This document shows, piece after piece, positions 1 through 7,450 of a stretch of 64,000 nucleotides of DNA (position 1 is the stretch's first letter; each line of letters starts with the position of its first letter). This DNA is from Antarctobacter heliothermus (GTDB lineage: Bacteria; Pseudomonadota; Alphaproteobacteria; Rhodobacterales; Rhodobacteraceae): contig NZ_CP022540.1 of NCBI RefSeq assembly GCF_002237555.1, forward strand, positions 4,283,001 through 4,347,000. Direction: 5' to 3'. The notes under the pieces were generated by a model. The model was not told the DNA's origin, did no database searches, and worked only from the letters and a program-made list of their open reading frames with translations. The translations under genes and the position numbers were made by a program.

Positions 1-1612
1 TGCTCTCATCTTCGTCCTCGCCGCGCTGCTGATCCCCAGCTTGCTGGAAGAGGTGCGGCTCGAGGATTTTCTGCTCGTCGGCGTGGTCATCGTTGCGGCC
101 ATCGTTGCACGCACTGCGATCCTGTTCGGGCTGATGCCGATACTGACGGCCTTGAAGCTCTCTCCGAATGTCGAACGCCCTTATCGGGTTGCGATCCTTT
201 GGGGCGGGCTCAGGGGGGCTGTAACGCTCGCACTGGCCCTCGCCGTGACCGAAAGTGTTCGCGTGCCAGACGGCATTCAGCGCGTGGTCGGCATTCTCGC
301 CACCGGGTTTACCCTGTTCACGCTTCTGGTGCAGGGCACCACGCTGCGCTGGGTGATCGGGCGTATCGGGCTGGATCGGCTGTCTCCGATTGACGAGGCG
401 CTGTCCCGGCAGGTCGTCGCCGTTGCCTTGCAGACCGTGCGCGAAGACGTGGCGCGCACGACCGAGAACTACGAACTCAATCGCGATACCGTAAGGTCAG
501 AGGCCAAGCGGTTTGGCGAACGCCTAGATCTGGCAGTGACGAAGGCTGAGGAAAGCGCCGACATCCTGGACCGCGACCGTATCGCCCTGGGCCTGATCGC
601 GCTTGCGGGCCACGAACGCGACACGATTCTTGCGCGGATGCGCGATCGGACGATCTCTGCCCGAATGGCGGAAGTGGTGCTGTCGGATGCAGACCGCCTT
701 ATCGAAGGCGCCCGAACGCAGGGTCGCAGCGGATACCAGCGCGCCGCACGCCGAAGCATCGCCTATAGTCGGGCCTTTAGGGCCTCGGTCATGCTGCACG
801 GTCGTTTCGGAGTGTCAGGCCCACTTGCCCGCATGACGGCTGACCGGTTCGAACAATTGTTGTCACAACGTTTGATCCTGCGCGATCTCGGGACATTCAT
901 AGACGGGCGTATACGCCGCATTCACGGACGACGGGTGGCCGAGTTGCTGCACGATCTTCTGGCCCGGCGGATTGAGGCCCATGAAACAGCGCTGGAAGGC
1001 CTGAGATTGCAGTATCCCGGCTATGCAGAAGAGCTGGAACGTCGCTTCATCCGCCGTACAGCGCTTCGCATGGAAGAGCGAGAATATGTCGCCATGCGCG
1101 AAGATGGCCTGATCGGTTCCGAGGTCTATACCGCGCTGATTCAGGAACTTGCTACACGCAGAGTGGCTGCCGAGCGTCGGCCGCGTCTGGATGTGGCGGT
1201 GCGCCGGGCGGCTTTCGTCGCACAATTCCCACTGTTTGCCGATCTCGACGACGGCGCAATAAAGCGACTGGCGCGATCTCTGACAACGCGCCATGTCGAT
1301 GCCGGCGAAGTGATCCTGCGCAAGGAAAGCGTCGCCAAACGGGTGTTTTTTATCGCTACTGGTGCTGTCGAACTTGAGAGCGCTGGCCAGATATGGCGAT
1401 TGGGCCGCGGCGAGATGTTCGGCCAGATGGCTATACTGACGAGCAAGGCCCGCCGCGCCGATGTCCGCGCTATTGCGCCAACGACGTTGCTTGTCCTGGA
1501 TGAAGACCGTTTTCGTCGCCTGCTCCAGCGAAGCCAAGCCCTTCGCAAGGCGGTGCGTATCAGCGCCGAGAAGCGCGGGATGGATCCTGCGGGCCTCGTA
1601 CCGGACGATTGA
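1..1612 (+). CDS. Na+/H+ antiporter, CPA1 family, with C-terminal cyclic nucleotide-binding domain (5' partial)
   Basis: The reading frame is open at the left edge (codons from base 2 read ALIFVLAALL...), so the N-terminus and most membrane helices lie outside the window. The visible start holds the last transmembrane segments, including a WGGLRGAVTLALAL motif typical of CPA1 Na+(K+)/H+ exchangers. A long charged, helical cytoplasmic region follows. A cNMP-binding/Crp-like beta barrel lies near residues 390-510 of the visible part (PLFADLDDGAIKRLA, GEMFGQMAIL). The family moves protons against Na+ or K+ across the inner membrane, and the C-terminal domain probably senses a nucleotide or acts structurally. 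It stops just before a degraded transposase. The class is fairly sure; the transported ion is not. Confidence 0.85.
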   Translation, partial: ALIFVLAALLIPSLLEEVRLEDFLLVGVVIVAAIVARTAILFGLMPILTALKLSPNVERPYRVAILWGGLRGAVTLALALAVTESVRVPDGIQRVVGILATGFTLFTLLVQGTTLRWVIGRIGLDRLSPIDEALSRQVVAVALQTVREDVARTTENYELNRDTVRSEAKRFGERLDLAVTKAEESADILDRDRIALGLIALAGHERDTILARMRDRTISARMAEVVLSDADRLIEGARTQGRSGYQRAARRSIAYSRAFRASVMLHGRFGVSGPLARMTADRFEQLLSQRLILRDLGTFIDGRIRRIHGRRVAELLHDLLARRIEAHETALEGLRLQYPGYAEELERRFIRRTALRMEEREYVAMREDGLIGSEVYTALIQELATRRVAAERRPRLDVAVRRAAFVAQFPLFADLDDGAIKRLARSLTTRHVDAGEVILRKESVAKRVFFIATGAVELESAGQIWRLGRGEMFGQMAILTSKARRADVRAIAPTTLLVLDEDRFRRLLQRSQALRKAVRISAEKRGMDPAGLVPDD

Positions 1613-1631
1613 GGAAGCGCCGAGGCTGCTT

Positions 1632-1917
1632 GCTGCAGTCGGGCGCCGTCCAGTTCAAACCGATCAGAAGCAACAGGCTCTCGACGAACCCGGTCCTCTG
1701 CCGTAGCGCCATGCCGAACAGCACCTTCATCGTCAAGCAGGCCTTGGATGACGGTATCGCTGTATGCTTGCTGTCGACCGTGCTTGCCGGTCGGCGCAGC
1801 CTCCCAGATCATCTCTGGGGCAAACAAGATCGTCAGCGAGCCACAGCGCTTGAGTGCTTCATTATAAGTCGGCCAGTTCCTGGTCTTGTACGTTGGGGAT
1901 GTCGGTCTGCTCGTGCA
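1632..1917 (-). pseudogene. Degraded IS5-family transposase N-terminal fragment
   Basis: On the minus strand, bases 1917-1743 translate to a recognisable IS5-type transposase N-terminus (TYKTRNWPTYNEALKR, FAPEMIWEAAPTGK). The homology continues from about 1743 to 1632 in a different frame (LTMKVLFGMALRQRTGFVES, GLNWTAPD). An extra G in the GGCC near 1740-1745 explains the frameshift. No in-frame ATG is present near 1915, and the catalytic DDE part is absent. It is therefore a dead fragment of about 95 codons, abutting the antiporter stop codon. The family is assigned by recognition of these motifs only. Confidence 0.7.
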
Positions 1918-1985
1918 TCCCAGCTACCACGCTGGATTCACGCGATGGATCCCTCACGGGATTTCTGCAACAGAGACTTTGACCA
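1918..1985 (-). mobile_element. Possible terminal end of the IS remnant
   Basis: Upstream of the transposase fragment the minus strand reads CTGTTGCAGAAATCCCGTGA (revcomp of about 1957-1976). This resembles the CTGTTGCA-type terminal repeats of many IS5-like elements. The matching right end is not found, so this is only a candidate IS boundary. Confidence 0.35.
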
Positions 1986-2041
1986 CCGCCATCGCAGGTT
2001 CGGCACGGCCATGCGCCGCTGTCAAAGCGTGCTGGCTGGTC

Positions 2042-2467
2042 TCAAACCGTGCTGAGCAGGATCGAGGTTTCGCTGTTGGTGATGCCCGGAATGCCGCGCA
2101 CATCCCGAAGCACCCGGTCGAAATCCGCAAGGCTGTCGGCGCTAAGTTCCGCCACCAGATCCCATTTTCCATTGGTCGAATGCAGCTGCCGAAGGGCGGC
2201 AATGCCCCGCAGGCTGCGGATCACGCGCGTGGTGGACTGGCCTGACACTTCGATCATCATGATGGCACGCACCACGTCCGGTCCGTATTCCTCTCGCGCG
2301 CGAATGGTAAAGCCCAGTACCGCACCACTGTCGATCAGTCGGTCCAGCCGGTTTTGCACCGTCGCCCGCGTGACACCCAGCACATTGGCCAGTTTGGACA
2401 CCGGCGCGCGCCCGTCCTCACGCAGGATGGCGATCAGCCGTTTGTCGAGGTCATCAAAGAGCTGCAT
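2042..2467 (-). CDS. Lrp/AsnC family transcriptional regulator
   Basis: A 141-residue protein with an N-terminal winged helix-turn-helix (LDKRLIAILREDGRAPVSKLA, then VTRATVQNRLDRL) and a C-terminal RAM/ligand-binding domain. I chose the ATG at 2467, which gives the usual Lrp length. A longer frame would need a TTG at 2503 and adds 12 residues. It is divergent from the arginase and ornithine cyclodeaminase genes, so it probably controls arginine or ornithine breakdown in response to an amino acid. This is inferred from position, as is common for Lrp-type regulators beside arginase genes. Confidence 0.88.
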   Translation of the reverse strand: MQLFDDLDKRLIAILREDGRAPVSKLANVLGVTRATVQNRLDRLIDSGAVLGFTIRAREEYGPDVVRAIMMIEVSGQSTTRVIRSLRGIAALRQLHSTNGKWDLVAELSADSLADFDRVLRDVRGIPGITNSETSILLSTV

Positions 2468-2609
2468 ATCACTTTGCGCTGTCAGTGGTTGCAATTTGTA
2501 CAATCATAGCGCGCAAAAACATCAAGAAGGCAATGCAAATCAGCAAACGCTCCCTCTAGCCTGACAGGGTCGCCTCCTCACCCTTGCCTGCCAGACGGAC
2601 AAATCCGCC

Positions 2610-3026
2610 ATGTCGAATACCTCGCTTCAGGCGCCCGCGTCGGTCGTCATGATCAGTCCCCGACACTTTACCCCCGACGGGGGAACCGCGCGCGACACCT
2701 TTTTTCAGTCGCTGCCTGCGGTCCCGTCCGGGGACGGCATCGCGCAGACGGCCCATGACGAATTGATCCATGTCGCCGAGACGTTGCCCGCGCCCGGCGT
2801 CAACGTCCATCTGTTTGAGGTTATCGGCGCGGCGATGCCAGACTCAGGGGTTCCAAACAACTGGTTTTCGTCCCACGCGAGCGGGCAAGTGGCCGTCTTG
2901 CCGTTGGACATTCCCAACATTGAAATGGCGGACGGATCAGTGCGCTGCATGATCGCGGACCTACACCTGAGCCTCCACCCGAACAGAACACAAACCCCGA
3001 CAGGAGCAAACCAATGGCCAACATAG
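2610..3026 (+). pseudogene. Internally deleted CtlX-like amidinotransferase/arginine deiminase-family gene
   Basis: A 138-codon frame. Residues 10-95 match the N-terminus of CtlX-type citrulline/arginine deiminase-fold hydrolases (VVMISPRHFTPDGGTA, then PDSGVPNNWFSSHASGQ). Directly after VAVLPL the frame continues as IEMADGSVRCMIADLHLS, which resembles the C-terminal end of the same family and contains the nucleophile Cys. Members are about 300 residues, so some 170 central residues, including the catalytic His and acidic residues, are missing in frame. The last 13 bases overlap the arginase start. It may still be translated, but it cannot be a normal enzyme. Confidence 0.6.
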
Positions 3027-3943
3027 TCCTTCTTGGTGCCCCAATTGAGGCCGGAGCCGGACGTCGTGGCTGTGCCATGGGGCCGGCGGCCTATCGGACC
3101 GCCGGACTGGCCGAGGATCTGCGCGCCCTTGGTCACACAGTGACCGACCTTGGCGACGCCGTGCCGGACGACACCGGCCCTATCGAAGCGCCGTTTTCCC
3201 ATCTCAAGGCGCTGCCGACCGTGGCCGGATGGACCCGCAGCCTGCACCGTCATGCGCAGGATCTGGCGCGCGGACCGGCCTTGCCGATCTACATGGGCGG
3301 TGACCACGCGTTGTCCATGGGGACGGTCACGGGCCACGCCGCCGCCGCTGCGGAGCTGGGCCGCCCGCAATTCGTTCTCTGGCTGGACGCCCATGCGGAT
3401 TTCAACACGCTGGAATCCTCGCCCAGCGGCAACTTGCACGGCACACCACTGGCCTTTGCCTGTGGACAGGAGGGGTTCGACAGTATGTTGGGCGGCCCCC
3501 TGCCGGCCAGCATCGACCCGCACAACGTCTGCATCATCGGGCTGCGCTCTGTGGATGGGGTCGAACGTGACCTGCTGCGCGCCTCGGACGTGACCGCCCA
3601 TGACATGCGCGCCATCGACGAACACGGCATCGCGACCCTGCTGAAGGAGTTTCTGAACCGCGTCGCCGCCGCCAACGGGCTGCTGCACGTCAGCCTTGAC
3701 GTGGATTTCATCGACCCCGAGATTGCCCCCGCCGTCGGAACCACCGTTCCCGGCGGAGCGACCTTTCGTGAGGCGCATCTGGCGATGGAAATCCTGCACG
3801 ACAGCGGGCTTGTCAGTTCGCTCGACCTCGTCGAACTGAACCCCTTTCTGGACATTCGCGGCCTCACCGCCCGGCTGATGCTGGATCTGACCGCCAGCCT
3901 GTTCGGTCGGCAAGTGCTTGACCGCCCCACCCGCAGCTATTGA
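3014..3943 (+). CDS. rocF: Arginase
   Basis: A 309-residue ureohydrolase that converts L-arginine to ornithine and urea in the cytoplasm. The Mn-binding motifs are in order: GGDHALSMG, DAHADFN and DVDFIDP, followed by ELNP near the C-terminus. The length is standard. It has a good ribosome-binding site (CAGGAG) and begins inside the end of the truncated ctlX-like frame. The ornithine cyclodeaminase gene follows 15 bases later, so the two form an arginine to ornithine to proline route under the divergent Lrp regulator. Confidence 0.95.
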   Translation: MANIVLLGAPIEAGAGRRGCAMGPAAYRTAGLAEDLRALGHTVTDLGDAVPDDTGPIEAPFSHLKALPTVAGWTRSLHRHAQDLARGPALPIYMGGDHALSMGTVTGHAAAAAELGRPQFVLWLDAHADFNTLESSPSGNLHGTPLAFACGQEGFDSMLGGPLPASIDPHNVCIIGLRSVDGVERDLLRASDVTAHDMRAIDEHGIATLLKEFLNRVAAANGLLHVSLDVDFIDPEIAPAVGTTVPGGATFREAHLAMEILHDSGLVSSLDLVELNPFLDIRGLTARLMLDLTASLFGRQVLDRPTRSY

Positions 3944-3958
3944 TGTGAAAGACTGACC

Positions 3959-5008
3959 ATGTCCCCCCTGCCCTCTGAACTGGCTTATGTGCCGTTTGTC
4001 TCTGTCGAGAACATGATGCGGCTGGTGCATCACCTTGGGATCGAAAGGGTCCTGACCGACCTCGCCGACCGGATCGAGGCCGATTTCCTCCGCTGGGAGC
4101 TGTTCGACAAGACACCTCGCGTCGCGTCGCATTCCGATGTGGGCGTGATCGAATTGATGCCGACCTCGGACGGGGAAATGTACGGGTTCAAATACGTCAA
4201 CGGCCACCCCAAGAACATGAAGGACGGGTTGCAGACCGTGACCGCCTTTGGCCTGCTGGCGGATGTGGACACCGGATACCCCAAGCTGTTGAGCGAGATG
4301 ACCCTGCTGACCGCGCTGCGCACGGCGGCGACCTCTGCCATGGCGGCGAAACATCTGGCCCCAAAGGCGGCCAAGACCATGGCCATGATCGGCAACGGCG
4401 CGCAGTCCGAATTCCAGTGCATCGCCTTCAAGGCGATCTGCGGCATCGACACGGTGCGCCTGTATGACGTTGACCCATCGGCGACGGACCGCTGCGCGGC
4501 CAACCTTGCCCAGCGCGGTCTGACCGTTGTGGCCTGCCGCAGTGCCGAAGAGGCGTTGGAGGGGGCCCAGATCATCACCACCTGCACCGCCGACAAGCAA
4601 TATGCCACCATCCTGACCGACAACATGGTCGGCAGCGGCGTGCACATCAATGCCATCGGCGGCGACTGTCCCGGCAAGACGGAACTGCACCGCGACATTC
4701 TGTTACGCTCGGAAATCTTTGTGGAATATCCGCCGCAGACCCGCGTCGAGGGCGAGATTCAGCAGCTTGACCCCGACCATGCCGTGACAGAACTGTGGCA
4801 GGTCATTTCCGGTCAGGTGCCGGGCCGCACGGCAGCGCGACAGATCACCCTGTTCGACAGCGTCGGATTTGCCATCGAGGACTTTAGCGCGCTGTCCTAT
4901 GTTCTGGCCGCTATCGAGGGCACAGAGTTCTTCGCAAATCTGGACATGATCGCCGACCCCGACGATCCGCGCGACCTGTTCGGGATGCTTCAGCGCGCCC
5001 GGGACTGA
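3959..5008 (+). CDS. Ornithine cyclodeaminase
   Basis: A 349-residue member of the ornithine cyclodeaminase/mu-crystallin family, which deaminates L-ornithine to L-proline and ammonia with bound NAD+. The Rossmann segment is seen at TMAMIGNGAQSEFQ, followed by the family region GSGVHINAIGGD and TLFDSVGFAIED. It lies immediately downstream of arginase and consumes its product, which supports this substrate over the iminosuccinate or ketimine reductase alternatives. The second family member in this window (bhcD) is shorter and diverged. Confidence 0.92.
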   Translation: MSPLPSELAYVPFVSVENMMRLVHHLGIERVLTDLADRIEADFLRWELFDKTPRVASHSDVGVIELMPTSDGEMYGFKYVNGHPKNMKDGLQTVTAFGLLADVDTGYPKLLSEMTLLTALRTAATSAMAAKHLAPKAAKTMAMIGNGAQSEFQCIAFKAICGIDTVRLYDVDPSATDRCAANLAQRGLTVVACRSAEEALEGAQIITTCTADKQYATILTDNMVGSGVHINAIGGDCPGKTELHRDILLRSEIFVEYPPQTRVEGEIQQLDPDHAVTELWQVISGQVPGRTAARQITLFDSVGFAIEDFSALSYVLAAIEGTEFFANLDMIADPDDPRDLFGMLQRARD

Positions 5009-5047
5009 ATGGCGCGCATAGCGGGACAAGATTGGTTGGCCGCCTTA

Positions 5048-5293
5048 GATGTCGCCTATCCAACCACCCGGTCCGGTGGGCTCTCTGGCCGCCTTTTCGT
5101 CGGCAAACTGCGCGACAAGGTTTGTCTCCAAACGCAGCGCGTCGATTTCGTCAATTTGGCGCAATTTGCGATTTGGTGGCAGTGTGGCCCCTCTGGCGTC
5201 GCTAAAGTCCTGTTCCGACTGTTCATCCCAACAGCGGCGCGCGCCCTTTGCCTGCAGCACGTTTCTCACCAGCGCAGGCCGTTGAGATTTCAC
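5048..5293 (-). CDS. Possible small hypothetical protein
   Basis: The 319-base gap between ornithine cyclodeaminase and the YcaQ-like gene has one plausible small frame on the minus strand. It is about 80 residues from a GTG at 5293 (or about 74 from a GTG at 5269), acidic and helical in its second half (LRQIDEIDALRLETN, QFADEKAARE). It would be divergent from the YcaQ-like gene. There is no clear ribosome-binding site and no family that I recognise, so it may be chance. Confidence 0.3.
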
Positions 5294-5327
5294 TGTTCCC
5301 GGCCCGATTTCGCGGTACGGTGCCCCG

Positions 5328-6524
5328 ATGACTCGCCCTCTTGTCGATAACCAAACGGCCCGCCGCCTGTTTCTGGACCGGCACCTGTTGTTGCGTCCCA
5401 GCTCTGGCCCCGGCAAGGGCCGCGATCTTGATCAGGTGTTGCATGGCCTTGGGTTTGTGCAGGTCGACAGCGTCAACACACTGGCCCGCGCGCATGACCT
5501 GATCCTGTGGTCCCGGCGCGGGCAGTACCGGCCAAAGGCGTTAGAACATCTGGTTGCCCGGCACCGCACCGCATTTGAACACTGGACCCATGACGCTGCG
5601 ATTATCCCTATGCCCAGCTATCCGATGTGGCGGCTAAAGTTTGCACGGGACGAGGCACGGATGCAGGCACGCTGGCCACAGGGGCGGCGCGACGGTTGGG
5701 TTACCGAGATAGACACCGTCCTGCGCCATGTCACGGACAACGGCCCGACCTGTTCGCAGGACGTTGGTACGCACGAAAAAAAGGGGTCGACCGGGTGGTG
5801 GGACTGGCACCCGTCCAAGACGGCACTGGAGTTTCTGTGGCGGTCCGGTCGTCTGGCGATCTGTCACCGCGAAGGCTTTCGGAAATTCTACGATCTCAGT
5901 GAACGGGTGATCCCGGCAGAGCGTTTGAACGCCCGCCCCACCACCGCCGAAACCGTGGATTGGGCGATGTCAGAGGCGCTGACCCGACTGGGGTTTGGCA
6001 CAAGCGGGGAACTGGCGGCGTTTTTCGACATCGTAACCCGTGACGAGGCCAAAACCTGGTGCGCCGAAGCGCTTGTCACTGGTCGCATCATGGCGACGGA
6101 CATCGAACTCTGCGACGGGACGCGACGGGACAGCTATACCACTGAGGCCACGCTTGATCACATCGCGTCTCTGCCCGACCCGTCATCGCGTATCCGTCTG
6201 CTGTCGCCGTTTGATCCGGCGCTGCGAGATCGCGCGCGGGCCGAACGGCTGTTCGGATTTCACTATCGGATCGAGATCTTCGTGCCAGAACCCAAGCGCC
6301 GCTATGGGTACTATGTGTTTCCGGTGATGCAGGGCGACCGCATGATCGGCCGGATGGACGTAAAACGCCAAGGAAGGACGCTGCAGGTCCGGGCGTTCTG
6401 GCCAGAGCCAGGCATTCGCATGGGCAAGACACGCACGGCCGGACTCCGCGCCGAGTTGGAGCGGATCGCAAACCTGGCAAACACAGACGACATCGCATTC
6501 ATAGACGGGTGGCTAAAAGCCTGA
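5328..6524 (+). CDS. YcaQ/AlkX-family winged-helix DNA glycosylase-like protein
   Basis: A 398-residue protein of the family that includes E. coli YcaQ, which unhooks DNA interstrand crosslinks, and Streptomyces AlkZ. It shows the start of tandem winged helices and the family's Q-x-D motif at VQVDSVN, near residue 44, followed by ARAHDLILWSR. The C-terminal region (LLSPFDPALRDRARAERLFGF, then the beta-barrel YGYYVFPVMQGDRMIGR) fits the family. It is probably a stand-alone gene. The catalytic role is inferred from the family. Confidence 0.8.
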   Translation: MTRPLVDNQTARRLFLDRHLLLRPSSGPGKGRDLDQVLHGLGFVQVDSVNTLARAHDLILWSRRGQYRPKALEHLVARHRTAFEHWTHDAAIIPMPSYPMWRLKFARDEARMQARWPQGRRDGWVTEIDTVLRHVTDNGPTCSQDVGTHEKKGSTGWWDWHPSKTALEFLWRSGRLAICHREGFRKFYDLSERVIPAERLNARPTTAETVDWAMSEALTRLGFGTSGELAAFFDIVTRDEAKTWCAEALVTGRIMATDIELCDGTRRDSYTTEATLDHIASLPDPSSRIRLLSPFDPALRDRARAERLFGFHYRIEIFVPEPKRRYGYYVFPVMQGDRMIGRMDVKRQGRTLQVRAFWPEPGIRMGKTRTAGLRAELERIANLANTDDIAFIDGWLKA

Positions 6525-6685
6525 CGGAAATTTCCAGCATTTTCGGGGCAAGTCCAAGTGGCATGTTGCCGACTTCATGGCCACCTAGGGAAGTGTGTGC
6601 ACCTCCACTCTCGCCATCGCACCACATTGATTTCACGCCTCCCCGCACTTACAGATCTGTCAGACAAGCGCCCAGGAGAAAACCA

Positions 6686-7369
6686 TTGTCAGACACCGTT
6701 ATTCCCGTGCCACAGGTCCATGTCATTCCCACCAGCGATGGCGGCACATTCCCGGTGCGGCGGGTTTACTGCATCGGGCGAAACTTTGCGGCACATGCCG
6801 TCGAAATGGGCCACGATCCCGACCGGGAACCGCCGTTCTTCTTTCAAAAGAACCCCGACAACCTCGATGCTTCGGGCTCGTTTCCCTATCCGCCGCACAG
6901 TTCCGACGTTCACCACGAAGTTGAACTGCTGGTCGGTCTGAAATCCGGCGGCACGGATATTCCGGTGGACACGGCGCTGGACCATGTCTGGGGCTACGGT
7001 GTCTCGTTGGACATGACACGGCGCGATCTGCAAGGCGAAGCCAAGAAAATGGGCCGCCCTTGGGAAATCGGCAAGGCCTTTGAACGCTCCGGCCCGGTTG
7101 GCCCGCTGCACCCGGTCTCCAAGGTTGGCCATCCCGATCACGGTCAGGTGACGCTGAAGGTCAATGGCGACCTGCGTCAAGAAGGCGACCTGAACCAGAT
7201 GATCTGGAAGGTGCCAGAGATGATCTCCTACCTGTCAGAATACTTTGAGCTTCGGGCCGGAGACGTGATTATGGCTGGCACGCCGTCGGGGGTAGATGCC
7301 ATTTCGCGTGGCGACGTGATGGAGGCGACAATCGACGGGCTGGGAACACTCACGGTCAAGGTTGTCTGA
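6686..7369 (+). CDS. Fumarylacetoacetate hydrolase-family protein (fumarylpyruvate hydrolase-like)
   Basis: A 227-residue FAH-fold enzyme. I chose the TTG at 6686, placed after an AGGAGAAAA ribosome-binding site. Upstream codons in this frame look non-coding. Visible motifs are RVYCIGRNFAAHA at the N-terminus, HHEVELLVGL with metal-binding glutamates, GVSLDMTRRDLQ, and AGTPSGVDAI near the end. Close relatives hydrolyse fumarylpyruvate in gentisate breakdown or act on other beta-diketo acids, but no gentisate genes are nearby. It ends at a hairpin shared with the convergent sigma-54 regulator. Confidence 0.88.
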   Translation: MSDTVIPVPQVHVIPTSDGGTFPVRRVYCIGRNFAAHAVEMGHDPDREPPFFFQKNPDNLDASGSFPYPPHSSDVHHEVELLVGLKSGGTDIPVDTALDHVWGYGVSLDMTRRDLQGEAKKMGRPWEIGKAFERSGPVGPLHPVSKVGHPDHGQVTLKVNGDLRQEGDLNQMIWKVPEMISYLSEYFELRAGDVIMAGTPSGVDAISRGDVMEATIDGLGTLTVKVV

Positions 7370-7377
7370 CACCATTA

Positions 7378-7410
7378 GCTGAAGGGGCGGTCAAAATGAA
7401 CCGCCCTCAG
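7378..7410. terminator. Bidirectional hairpin between convergent genes
   Basis: The imperfect palindrome CTGAAGGGGCGGTCAAAATG...CCGCCCTCAG (arms GGGCGG at 7385-7390 and CCGCCC at 7401-7406) lies between the stops of the FAH-family gene and the AcoR-type regulator. No long T run is present. Confidence 0.5.
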
Positions 7411-7450
7411 CCCCCCTTCCCGACTGGGACAGGGATTTGCCAATGAGCAA

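Noticed and set aside
2705..4690. Very long open frame on the minus strand opposite arginase and ornithine cyclodeaminase
   Set aside because: It is antisense to two enzymes with full active-site motifs; its product is His/Gly/Arg-rich, as expected of a GC-driven shadow.
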